64,000 bases of DNA from Phialophora verrucosa (taxonomy: Eukaryota > Ascomycota > Eurotiomycetes > Chaetothyriales > Herpotrichiellaceae): positions 682,001-746,000 of the forward strand of contig MSED01000003.1 of assembly GCA_002099365.1 (NCBI GenBank). Direction: 5' to 3'. Made by a program: the position numbers and the translations under genes. This document shows, piece after piece, positions 31,381 through 42,300 of this stretch. Position 1 is the stretch's first letter; the number at the start of each line of letters is the position of its first letter. Under the pieces are notes generated by a model. It worked only from the letters and a program-made list of their open reading frames with translations, ran no database searches and was not told the origin of the DNA.

Positions 31381-33193
31381 GAGAACTAGAGACGGTCAAG
31401 GTAGGGCAAGGCTGGACAACCCTGATACGAATCCACGACTGCGAGCGCCGATCCGCACGTGACGGGCTTTCCTTAACTGTCAGCAGCTATTTGCTATTCC
31501 TTCCCAGCAAGGAACTTACAGTACGTGGCGGTGGTGGAGACTCGTCGACAGGGACCTCCTGGCGCTTCTCTCGACTCCCCAAGTCGTCGCAAGGGTTGAT
31601 GCAGATATAATGCTGCTTGTTGTCTTCAACCGAAGGGGTAGAGAATTCGGGTGAGCGAAGTGTGCCAGACATTTGTCTGGGGAAGACGCGAGACATATGT
31701 ATCGACCCCAGGGGCACTCAGGGTGTCCCATAACCTTGGTCACCGGTTGTCACTTGATGAGGCACCTGACACCTAATTCACGTGGCTCCAAGGAATCAAG
31801 ACAATGGATCCAATCGTCATGGCACGCGTACGCGTGCGATATCGCTGAGAAAACAGGCAAAGTGTTACGGATACAATGTGGTCCTGGATCAACACAGATG
31901 GGAATGACTTCTGCTTCGGGTCCACCGCGAAATCACCTGACGAGGCTAATACCACCTGAGAATCTGTTACCTAAGTGTGGTTGAGCGCTGTCCAATGTGC
32001 ATGGGGCACGAATGGAAGTCGCAGAAGGCATCAGGTACCCGAGGCGTCCGGAGCAGATAACGATTCGCCTTGCCATTGGTTGCATGCCTTGAAAACGAAG
32101 ATGGCACGTTCCTTTCCAGATATCGGCCCGGCTAACACGAGGTTGACTGGTTGAGTGCGCTTCGATGAACACATTCACAATCTGGGGTACATGATGCAAG
32201 ACAAAGACGCCAGACTTGCTCTTATCTGTGGATACTGCCAGAACCCAACCGCAGTCTGGGGCGTCAATCTCGCCAAGATCGTCACAAAATTCGACTTCTG
32301 GGGCTTCGAGGCCGATCGCTCCTGCGAGGCTGTGCCGCGTCAGGCCTATTTCTCAATCATCGAATCATTTTGATACCGATTGTCTCTTACACCTACGTTG
32401 TTAACTGAGCGACTCGAAAGCGGTGGCCAACGCATCAAGCGACAAGCGGCAGGACTGTCCTGGGTAACGAGATACGGAGTCCGGCCAAGCTCGCATCACG
32501 TCTCGGCATTCCCTCTCTCACGAGGTCTTAATCCTCGACGCATGCGGAGCGGCGGGTTGACGTAACATTTCATGCCGTGGATATGCGCATCGCACCTCAG
32601 CGCGGTACGAGTATTCTCCACGTGTTCACGGCTTGCAAACGTCGTGGGCGTTCTGCACAGGTTCACTCCAGCCCCACTTCTAGGCTGCGATGTGCAGGAA
32701 GCGAATACCTGGGGAAGCATGAGACCGTTGCGCGATGTGGCGCATGGCGCGCTAAAAGACCGAAGGATGACGTGATGCTCAGCCCAGACTAGTCTAGGCT
32801 TAGGGCTGGCACGGGCCTGCACCAAACGCTGTTGATGCCGTGGCGCTAACTTGAAGAAGGCTAACGATACATGGAGATTGTTATTGTGCCGTATCAACAA
32901 GAAAATCCTATACTGCCACACATGTCCAAGAGTGGCAGCAACTTTCGGAGTTACAAGACACGCTCGCCGATGTTCCCCAGCCGATACCAGGGCGACCTTG
33001 TTCAATCCCGGCAAGACAATCGACGACAATCGACCCGACAGTTGGCTGTCCAACCAAAGCTTGTTGCATCCTGCCCCGACATTGAAGTATGAACACCAAC
33101 AAGAACAGTGATGAAAGGTTCCGCTTGAAAAGACACATCCAATCTCCTCCAGAGCGTCGACCTTTCCTCAAACAGCATGCCTGATGCTGCCGG
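31381..33193. other. intergenic between the two 95-residue genes
   Basis: 1.8 kb. A minus frame at 31487-31717 ends in a GTAAGT donor ('PPPPR' then T) and could be an upstream exon or the trace of another gene, but joining it in frame to copy A needs a weaker donor. A plus frame at 32191-32373 (MMQDKDARLALICGYCQNP) has an ATG but no known domain. Confidence 0.4.
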
Positions 33194-33535
33194 CTACGCA
33201 GCACGCTCTTCGAACTCCCGTTGCGAGACATATGTTGTGTATGAGTGAGTTCCCTCCTTGAGCCCTGGGTCACGTCAGCTTCATTCAATTCAAGCCAGCG
33301 GGGACACGGTCCCCTGACCTTGTTGGTCTTCCCTTGCAGCGCGAAGAAGCTCTGGATCTGTGAGCTCGTCCATCTTCTGCTCTAGCTCTCTTAACGCAGC
33401 GCTATGATTCTCCGCTGTGGTGTTCCCGCTTCGGAGAACATGCCCTTCGACATTGCCTAGCCGGTCAACGATGTTCATGGGGTAGTATAGGTAACGATTG
33501 ATCATGCACTTGCAGACTTCCTTTTTGGAGTCCAT
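33194..33535 (-). CDS. 95-residue protein of unknown family, copy B
   Basis: Two exons, 33319-33535 and 33194-33264, are separated by a 54-nt intron (GTCAGG, branch GCTGACG, acceptor CCCAG) in phase 1. The product has 95 residues. Residues 21-36 (NIVDRLGNVEGHVLRS) align without gaps to residues 21-36 of copy A (NLADRFLQAHGRVLRS). The core 'ELEQKMDELTDPELLRAARE' plus DQQGLKEG matches the copy A core at 16 of 27 positions. The tail (THSYTTYVSQREFEERAA) is longer than in copy A. A TATA-like CTTATACC (reading GGTATAAG on the gene strand) lies about 220 bp upstream, and the leader is pyrimidine-rich, as expected for a fungal promoter. Function unknown. Confidence 0.62.
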
Positions 33536-34144
33536 CTCGACACAGTGTCAACGGCTCGAAGGCGGGCGGGCGGGCTGTGGATCAAACGGCGGTCCCTACA
33601 GTAAAGAAGATGGTGGCTGGCCGTCAAGATGTGACGAGTGCTGACCCTCTGAGTATGACTAAAAGGTACGGGACCGGGAGAGGTGTTCCGGTGTGGTTGT
33701 TGACAGGAGAAGGATGAAAAGAGTTCGAGGTCGATCAAGAGGATATACACTGTTCTTATACCTTGTGCGGTCGGCGTACGTGGGAAGCAGAGTGTCGCTA
33801 TAGCTGATGGAGGCGCCTCTAATGTGCCTCCCGGTATTTCTCGCCCGGAAACCGGTCTACACCAACAGATGCTGGTATACGGCACATTGCGATCTTTCAT
33901 GTGAGTGATTTCTACAGTGGATCCAGCAGGGCATCCGCACAGGTAGCGAATGAGTATCCACGACTGCGAGGACGGGTAACGCTCACCGAATCGAATCACT
34001 CATGATATCTTCGACATTTCGAAACAGATTACCTAGGATGTCCAAGCATAGCCTTGTGCTGGCTGTGAAGGCGCTATTCACATGGAATACGGACGACCCG
34101 CGACCACAGCATTCTGGTGAACAGCACAGTTCAGACCTTTCCTT

Positions 34145-34418
34145 ACCTGCCATTGGTCGCGAGTGGTACCCTTACACTCGACAAGGGTAATTTTCGTTAG
34201 TGTACTCCACAGACACGTGATTACACCTGGGACGCCTGGAGCACTGGGAGCGCCTAAATTATAGGCACACTCTGTCTAAGATTTCGGGGCACCTATACCT
34301 AAACTCTAGGCACCCGCCACCCAGAGTAGAGTTGCTCCGGGATCACGTGCTTATGGAGTCTACTAACGAAAATTACCCTTGTCGAGTGTAAGGGTACCAC
34401 TCGCGACCAATGGCAGGT
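34145..34418. mobile_element. MITE-like element with long terminal inverted repeats
   Basis: 274 bp. The left end (34145-34201) and the reverse complement of the right end (34362-34418) are identical over 57 bp, beginning ACCTGCCATTGGTCGCGAGT. Imperfect pairing continues about 20 bp further inward. The inner ~120 bp has no coding potential. This size and structure fit a non-autonomous DNA transposon. I do not see a clear target-site duplication: the flanks are CCTT on the left and GAGG on the right. Confidence 0.75.
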
Positions 34419-35514
34419 GAGGATCTTAGGTTGCATTCGCGATTGCACGAACCACAAGAATTCCACAGTACTCGTGTTAGGAAGCCACTAGCCGCTCAGC
34501 CGCTCCCCCCCCCCGCCTGCACTTTACGAGTGCCACTTGCAGCCTTGGCTCCGCTAGCCTGGTTCAGTATATTCTCTGTTGTGGGGATCGCAAGGCTCGC
34601 GGCCTTTAATACTTAACTCACTTAGGTAGGTAGGGTGAGAGGTTCCGAAATCGTCAGGACGGTTGGGTGATGTGAGAGTTCACCGTCCCTAGCTCCTAGC
34701 TTCCGTCTTCGTTCTTCAGCAAAGGAGATCAAAGAGGGCGTGAATCGTGAGGGACAAAAATATGCTGTAACTCTGAAGTCATTTGTACTCGGCACGGCTC
34801 GACTACCGAGTTGAGTTGAGTTGACCAATCGAGAAACCCTCCCGGCTTCGACCATGTCGCTCAATTACAGTCAAAAGTCAGATCTTGCTGTCACGACACA
34901 CGTTTTCTTCGTCTAGCACAGCCAAAGACAACCCCTTTTCCTGTTCCTGATCCTGATTCCATGTGCCGATGAGCTTGCCACGGCGGAAGCGGAAGCTTAA
35001 GCTTCTCACAGAATGCCGCTCTTGCATCTAGCTCCAGGTGAGAAGGATGGAGGAGAGTGAGTTCAATCGCCTACGGAAAGGAAAGCAAGAATTGAACATA
35101 TGCAAGGGTCAGACACTTGGGGGGTTTACATCTCTTTTGCTTCCGTCGTTGCCTTGCTCCCCGGACGAGAGCATGAATGAATTCTGAAGCGGGTTACACG
35201 ATCCCGCCAAGGGATGTATGTCTGTCTTTGAGATTCAATGACTGGGCGATTCTTCCTTTCCTCGAAGTGCCAGTTTTGTATTCGTAAACCCGTGCGGTGC
35301 TGTGCACTGCAAACTATGGGTTGGGGCCCAGCACTTCCGCTGGCGCGCACCCTGCAAGCTTCGTTGTCGATAAGGCTGGCACATATTAGCTGGGTCCTGA
35401 GTGCTTCGATCAATTGCCGACGTTTCCGAAATTGGACTACATAGCGGTAAGGTACTGCGTCCCGACACTTATTTCCGGGTGTGTTCGTGGTTCCTTACCT
35501 ATGTAAGTTAGGCA

Positions 35515-35673
35515 CTCAAACCAGCTCAACCCAAACCAGCTCAACCCAAACCAGCTCAACCCAAACCAGCTCAACCCAAACCAGCTCAACCCAAACCAGC
35601 TCAACCCAAACCAGCTCAACCCAAACCAGCTCAACCCAAACCAGCTCAACCCAAACCAGCTCAACCCAAACCC
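35515..35673. repeat. 15-bp minisatellite, about 10 copies
   Basis: Nine perfect units of CTCAACCCAAACCAG (35525-35659) with partial units at each side. The array is a multiple of three, so it stays open in several frames (LSWFG repeats on -, TQTSS repeats on +), but no gene model supports translation. Confidence 0.95.
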
Positions 35674-37168
35674 AAGCCGCACGAGGTCAGTCGTAGAGTA
35701 CAGACAGCAGTCCGGGCAGATTGTCGCGGGAGTGAGCAATCTGGCGTGTGAGCGAGACGAGCCCTGCCTGGAGGTTCCTTCCTTCCCATCTCATGGAATA
35801 GGATAGTCATCAGATCATTACGTGCCACAACCCACGTAATACTGTGTACAGGTTCGGTGTCAAGCGTCAGCCGGTCCTGCCACGAAAACCGGCCCGACCA
35901 GTCTTCGCCGGATATGGCTGGCCGGAGTGGAGGGAGGCACAGCATACGTAGAAAGATCAGTAGAGCCGAGAGAGGTGTGGCCGGGAAGGGCACAGTCGAG
36001 GCCGAGCTCCTATGTACACCCTCCTGCACGCACTGATCCGACCGCCAAGGGAAGAGCGAACGAACGAGCCAGAGACAACAAAGAGGATTTCAACTTTTTT
36101 TTTCCCCGTTGGGCATGTCTCAAGAAAAGCTTCGCCCTCAGAAGCTCGATCTGTCCGCTGATGTTTAGCCAGGATGCTTCTACTTCTAACACTTCCCGCC
36201 ATCCCGGTCATGATGTTGATGCCACGTTCCTCCACTATGTATGCAATACGTAAGCGGCTGCCTTCTTCATCGTGAGTCACTTGAGGGGGTCAATCTGCTG
36301 CTGAGGTTGCAGGTCGGCGGTCGCCTTCGACGCGTCCTTCTTCCTCGCGTTGTGCTGGCTCCCTGACAATGGAGTACCCTTTCTTCTGCGCGTGCTCGTC
36401 CTCATCACGTCATTCCTGCCAATTCATTCCACTGCTCGCAAAGACACGCAAACGGAGACAGACATCTTGCATCGTTCGATCCCCTCACTGATCCGGACTC
36501 CAAAGATGCGGCTATCGAAAAGTTGATGCAAATCCCGAATAAGAGAAAGGAGATTCGTCCAAAAAAAGGTGTAGAAAGGTGGGAGATCTCAGTCTCCAAA
36601 CATGGGTATCAAATATCAAAGACATGTCCTGTTCCTGCTCTTCAGATTGAGCCAGAGCCATGCCCGAGGAAAATGTGCTGGTTTTCCTGTCGTGTATAAA
36701 AAGACCGTGATGTTCTGTAGTCGGTTGTGCAGCTGCCGCTGAGGCCGTTCTCGCCATCGATGCCCATCCGACAAAGGTGGATAGTGGTGTAATTGCGCCC
36801 TGCGCCGTCGCTCATGCCGAAGCCGAAGCCCAAGGAGTAAGTCTTCCCCCGCTCTCAAAACGCCAGGTTCCATGCCCGAGGAACTCTCCGAATAACTTTT
36901 GTGGTATTCCAGACCAGGATGCAGAGGGTGAGTAAACATTAATCTTCTGCCAGAAAAGATTAGGATGGGAATATAAATGGTGGCTGTAATGAGCGTGAGA
37001 AATTAGTCGTCGCTTGATAAAGGACGATTAGCGTCGAGCGTTATTGTTTTGGTTTGTGAAAAGAGTGTGGCCGTCCATGATATTGGACTGGTGCGCTTCC
37101 GTTCTCGGCAGGGACGCGAATCGTCGAGACCGCAGTCCTGCACCTCAAGAGAGGAAGCCGACACTGTC

Positions 37169-39322
37169 CTATATCAGGAGGAAATCCCATCCGTTCTGCT
37201 GCATCACGTCCCGCCAGTGGACGTTCTGGTTCCTCGGCAACGCTGTCGTCGAAGAGGGGGCTGCTGTGGAGGTTCCGGCTGCGGTGAGGATACTAGCGGA
37301 GGCAATCGGCGTCGAGATCGATCCTGATGGGCTTCCGGCGGTCACGGGTGTGGCTTCACATACGCCCGCCGAAATAACCATATCGTCGTTCCGTCTCCAC
37401 ACCTCATGGAGCAAGCGTATCATTTTTCCAAAAGACCCGTGGTCGGCAGAATCACCGAGAGCATCACACCGATCGGAGAGGACGCGGCGAAGTGGGGATG
37501 CTGGAATCGAATTCGCACCGCAGATGAGCATGGGCCAGACAAGGCAGCGGTCGAAGCCATTGGGACCGGAGGGCACGTATTCGAGCAAGTCAGCCATTTG
37601 AGTGATCAGATTGACTGTGGCTGGTTGGTAGCGGTTGTACTCGGGGACAAGCGAACAGAGGTAGACGCGGGTAGCTTTGCGGAAGATGGCGCTGATATTC
37701 TTGGTGAGTTGTTTAGGACGAAGGATGCCGGACTTGTTGTAGGGGAATTGTAGGGGCTCTTGCGGTTCGACGGAATCGAGGGTGGTCGCGAGGGAGGTAA
37801 TGTGGTTGCACACGCCAATGTCATCGAGCTTCCCTTCTACCTTGAGTGAGTCGAGGCAAGCAACTTCGGATAACAGGTACATCACGTAGTCGTTGCAGCC
37901 CATCAGTTTCTCCAAACCAGTCGACGCTTGGGCGAAAAACATGTTCCTGTAAGTGTTGGAGAAGCGGGGAGCCTTGCCCAGCATCGTGGACCCGAGGATG
38001 TCGATCCAGGCCGTGAGGCTCATGTTGAATGATGGCGGGACGCCCGTTCCAGCATTGCTTTCCAACGCTTGGGGGAGATTGAGTCTCTGCACAATATCGC
38101 CAGCGGTCTGGAAGTGTTGGTGCCAGGGGATCAACTCCTTCTCCAGGTCGGTAGCCGAGCCGACACAACCTTGCAGCGAGATCATTCCCAGGAGAGCATC
38201 GAGCATCTCGGTATGGCAACTATCGTTGTTAAGTGCTTCGACGACGATTGTGACGAACGCAAGTTTATGGCGCATGGCATCGTCCTCAGCGGTGGGGTTA
38301 AAGAACAACTTGTTGCCTTTCATGTGGGTTGCGGCTGCCAGGAGACAGGAATGCAGATATGCCTTGTTGTTTTCCAATGCGGGTAACATCACGTTTGTTC
38401 GCACCGAGCCGTGTTGATACGCCTCCTGGACTGGGAACAGCATGGGCAGCACATTCTGCAGCAAGTGCTCAAACAGCGGTCTGTCGCAATCCTCCAGTTG
38501 GACCATCGAGCACTGAGGTTCAAAGTGATGGGCAATGTGCGGAACGTCAAGCTCATTGAAGTCAAAGTCTCCCTCGGTCCAAGAGTTCTGTCGGCTTTCC
38601 AAGACATCGTGCTGGACCCAGTCTTCACCGGTGTACGAGGGAAGCGTGGCGTGAGCTGGAGGAGGGTAGAAGGTGCTGAAGGTTGATATTGACGAGTCCC
38701 GGCGGGTGAGTTCGTCATTCACGTAGGTGTGTCGCTCGGTCTTGACGTCGACTTCCCAAGGAACGACTGCAGCATATGGGTCATGGGGCATATAGACGTT
38801 TGGGGCGTAGGGGTCAAAGAGGCCCGGAGTGGTTGCAAAGGATGCGTCAAAGCTAGGGTCGTATTCGTCTTGCGAGTCGTCCGAGTAACCTTGTGCGGTA
38901 TGGTTCATTCCATCTATGCATGAGTCAGTATGAGGCACTGCGAACATGCTCGGGGTAAGGGCACTACATTGGCTCTGGGCACTGGCATTCTTCTCATTTG
39001 TCTTCGTCTTCTTGATGATTGTCTTGATGTGCTCCTTCTGCTTCCTTCGAGTCTCGTTGTTGCTCCACCAGTGAGGTCGCTTGTACTCGCAGTCAAGTCC
39101 CAAGTGCCGGCAAGCCTTGCACTTTGGCTTTCCCTCATCACACTTCTTACGTCTTAGCCGACATGTGAAGCAACCTGAGTCGTGGGTCAATGACTTTCCC
39201 AAAGGGTTAGTTTGCGACAAGCTCTTACCTGATCTTGACCTTCTATGCATCTTAGATGCTTTCGTCGACGGCGAATCCTTCGTCACAGGTGGCGCAGCCT
39301 TCTTCTCGTTTCCGGATGCCAT
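37169..39322 (-). CDS. Zn2Cys6 transcription factor
   Basis: A single exon of 717 residues from the ATG at 39322; the frame is open further upstream but has no other ATG and reads as leader sequence. The binuclear zinc cluster is complete: Cys at 51, 54, 61, 68, 71 and 78 with C-x2-C-x6-C-x6-C-x2-C-x6-C spacing ('CFTCRLRRKKCDEGKPKCKA' followed by CRHLGLDC). It is preceded by a basic Ser-rich stretch and followed by a basic helix (TRRKQKEHIKTIIKKTK), probably a linker or dimerisation segment. The C-terminal ~400 residues resemble the fungal-specific transcription factor domain (for example 'LLPALENNKAYL'-type helices around 'CLLAAATHMKG'). It acts in the nucleus as a sequence-specific regulator; target genes are unknown. 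Its 5' side faces a 4.6-kb intergenic region shared with the SAM-PH gene. Confidence 0.88.
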   Translation of the reverse strand: MASGNEKKAAPPVTKDSPSTKASKMHRRSRSGKSLSQTNPLGKSLTHDSGCFTCRLRRKKCDEGKPKCKACRHLGLDCEYKRPHWWSNNETRRKQKEHIKTIIKKTKTNEKNASAQSQCSALTPSMFAVPHTDSCIDGMNHTAQGYSDDSQDEYDPSFDASFATTPGLFDPYAPNVYMPHDPYAAVVPWEVDVKTERHTYVNDELTRRDSSISTFSTFYPPPAHATLPSYTGEDWVQHDVLESRQNSWTEGDFDFNELDVPHIAHHFEPQCSMVQLEDCDRPLFEHLLQNVLPMLFPVQEAYQHGSVRTNVMLPALENNKAYLHSCLLAAATHMKGNKLFFNPTAEDDAMRHKLAFVTIVVEALNNDSCHTEMLDALLGMISLQGCVGSATDLEKELIPWHQHFQTAGDIVQRLNLPQALESNAGTGVPPSFNMSLTAWIDILGSTMLGKAPRFSNTYRNMFFAQASTGLEKLMGCNDYVMYLLSEVACLDSLKVEGKLDDIGVCNHITSLATTLDSVEPQEPLQFPYNKSGILRPKQLTKNISAIFRKATRVYLCSLVPEYNRYQPATVNLITQMADLLEYVPSGPNGFDRCLVWPMLICGANSIPASPLRRVLSDRCDALGDSADHGSFGKMIRLLHEVWRRNDDMVISAGVCEATPVTAGSPSGSISTPIASASILTAAGTSTAAPSSTTALPRNQNVHWRDVMQQNGWDFLLI

Positions 39323-42300
39323 TGCTGCGGGCGCTGGAGGGCGAGGACTGAATGTACAACAGTCGAGTCGGCGCGGAGTGACGAGTGCTGGTATCAAAGC
39401 CGGCAAGGACAGGAAGGACGACAACCTGGAACCGCGCTGTTGTGGATAATTACTAGGGAATGGTCGTGAACACTGTCCAGCAGTATTCACAGGTCTATCG
39501 GGGTTCGTCGATGAGGTGGAGAGACAACAGCGAGGGCAACGGTCTGCCTTGAAGGAAGTCACGTCGACATTGGTCAAAGATGGTGTATATGAGAGTCTTC
39601 AAAGTCTTCGCAAAGTTGGAGAGAGCTATATTTGGATCGAAGAGGGGAGGAATATGCAAGCACGATGAGGCTCCAGGTAGGTCGTGTAGAGGAGCCGGTG
39701 GTAAGAAACAATTGTCTGCATGAGGGACGAATGAGAGAGAGGGGCCGCACATGTTGGCGAAGGTGTATCTATGAATATCGCGTCTGCGTCTGGAGCCGCT
39801 CGTCGAGCATTGGTGGTTGGGATGATGGAGGAGGGGAACTGCATTGATTGAGCCATGAATGACTTGGTCGAATGGGTCATTGTCGAGGCAGGTCAACGAT
39901 GCTCGGTTGATTCGGTGCCTCGATAGTGTGCAGCAAGCATGAGGAATCAGCTTGGAGTGTGGGAGCTTCACCCGGCCATTGGTCGATCGCTGGTGGGTGT
40001 GGCGCTTACCAGGCTAAGATTAGAGCTTGAGAGCTTCCACCAGTGCCCAGGGCCAAGTCAGTTAGCGCTGGGGGTCTCGACTCTGCATGGCCCCCCCTGT
40101 CCATCATCCGTCTTGGAGCGCCCCATTCTCAATCTGCGGCAGACTGCCAACCACGCGAGCTATACACAGTAGTTACCCTGTTGCTAATCGAGGAAGCAGC
40201 ACACAATAATCCTGAAGCCCCAAGAATGCCTGAAAGAATTAGGCAATCACATCCATCTGCAGGCCTGGGCCCAGATATGACGGATCATGCGGCACTCCAC
40301 CGACGGCGATGCCACTTGCGATGTACATTCCAGCTTGGTTGAGATCAGGTGCACAGCAGCTGTACCCGAGAGGTACCAGGCTTCAGGGTCAAGCACGCAC
40401 TGACGACCATGCGGCAGGCCGCACTGTCGGCCGTTGGGCTTCTTGGGACGGTAGGTTCTTGGAACGTTCCGAATAGCTGAATCTGAGAATTCTAAATGCA
40501 CCTAGACCTGCAGTGCTACCACTCTCGACATCTTCACTGTCACCTCTCATGTGCCTCAGAATGGGAGAACTTTCCATCGTGCTCCCGTCCTCGATGAGCT
40601 TGAGGCCGGTTCCTTCCCCCGACACGACGACACACCACCCCGCCCCTTCTCCGCAACCATAGTATTGTACGACCAGCTCGAAAATTCTTCCCGTGTCTTC
40701 TTTAGATTGTCCCACCGCACCCAGGTCTCTCCGTAGTACGCGAGGTCAGCTCGACCTTTAGGACGCTCGTGATCAAGCCCTACAGAGAACCCGCGGAATG
40801 TCAGCCAGGAAGGGAAAGAGTAGTCTGGCCTAATCAGGTGAGCAGAAGAACATCAGAATGGGTGATGGTGCGTCGAAAAAGCTGGAAATCGCTTGTTGAT
40901 TGGTTGACGAGGCTCGAATCAAGGTCGAGGCAGTCGGCTAGTGCTAGAGCTATGGAGGGAGACTTGCATGCGCAAGTTGAAGTTCAATCTGGGTGTCGAC
41001 AGTCGCGGGAGCGACGGCAGCCAACCGTGACGCCAAGACGACTCTCGTGCATTAGCGTAGCTAGCGCAGCCGGTTAGTCTAGTGGGGAGTGCTCGTAGAC
41101 TGTTAATAGGAACTGCTCGATGCTCATGCAAGCTCTTTCCACCACTCTTCCCCTCAGCGCGCCCCTCGCTCGCTTCTCTGTTGCTCGCATAATGCGTCTC
41201 TTATTTTTAGCAGTCCTCTGCATTCGCTTTCAGCAACATGCAATGTCTAATTTTCGACGCCATGAGGCGGCAGATAGATCTGTTTGTAGGCCACTTTTAG
41301 AACAGCGATGATGAACATCTCGAAGATCAGACATATTCTTTCTATTTTCAGGGCAACGCGGGGTTCGCAGTAGAGTTTTGAGCAGTTCTCGATCGTGTGC
41401 GTTCGATACTGAAAGTGTGTGTGTGCGCACGGCTCGTCGCACAATCGAGAAAGGAGATAAGCGAAGAATGCCCCGCCGCGCAAGGGCGATGCTGCCATGG
41501 ACTTTTCCACGAATTCTCCTTCGTTACGCTGCATGTTTTGGCAGTATTCTGATCGTACAAGAGCCAAAGCTCCGGTGTAGCACTGAACTGCTGACCGGGC
41601 CTCTGTACGACTTCGATGCCAAAAGCCAGTCTGGCTTCTACCCTGCTCTTTGCCCAGATGATATGAGGGCTCGAACTCTATGCGAAGGCGCTCTCCGCCA
41701 TCACCATCACTCGCAACGTTGTGGACCTATTCTCGAAGCTTTGCAACATTGAGTACCCGTATGCATACCTCGTGGCGTGCACATATGGGTAGCCTTGGTC
41801 GCTCTACCGGGGTATAGCGCGGTGATGTGACTTCACCACAGGGCCGCCCGAGTCTAGACCCACAATCACACGCCGGTAACTCTGCCGTCCACAAAGGACA
41901 AGCAGTTGGTCCATGCTCTCATGCCGCGAGCCGCCGAGTGGAAGCCGAGCTAGGTCAATGGCACGATACTCGTAGGGTCTCGTGGTGAGTGTTCCCATCC
42001 ATACCTTTGCCTAGGTCAAAACATTGACGTTCAAGAGAAATAGGCTCTTTGCAGGACTCGGCGACTTCAGAATTCTTGTCTGCAAGCACTGTGCAACGCT
42101 TGTTCATGCCGAGTACCGACCAACCAAGCGAGCAATTCCCATGGATCCTCGTTCCGGCTGCATCCCATTGTATCCCAGGACTTTCTACTGCTTGCGAAGT
42201 ACCACCACCGTTGCAGTCTTGTCCTCGTCTCTGGTTGCTGCCCAAGTAGGAAAGAGGCGGTGGGCTCACCGCTGCAGTTTGTGGCTGCCGTGGGCAGAAC

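Larger units (their letters stand above)
33536..37168. other. gene-poor region with mobile-element and repeat traces
   Basis: 3.6 kb. Apart from the inverted-repeat element and the minisatellite, listed separately, and the probable promoter of copy B, I see only short, mutually overlapping frames. The right part is the 3' flank of the Zn2Cys6 gene. Confidence 0.5.

Noticed and set aside
31487..31717. Upstream exon of small gene copy A (minus frame ending in PPPPR before a GTAAGT)
   Set aside because: The strong donor puts the following ATG-containing exon out of frame; only a weaker GTACTG donor would join them, and copy B starts cleanly at its own ATG.
31431..33970. A 15-bp sequence (ATCCACGACTGCGAG) shared at 31431-31445 and 33956-33970, upstream of the two small genes
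   Set aside because: Exact matches of 15 bases are expected a few times by chance in 64 kb, and the surrounding sequence does not align.
35515..35673. CRISPR-like array
   Set aside because: Head-to-tail 15-bp units without spacers in a fungal genome; it is a minisatellite.
41060..41115. tRNA-like stretch with GGTTAGTCTAGTGG and a GTT that could be an anticodon
   Set aside because: Only an A-box-like match is present; there is no T arm with GGTTCGA and no matching acceptor stem. At most a degenerate relic.
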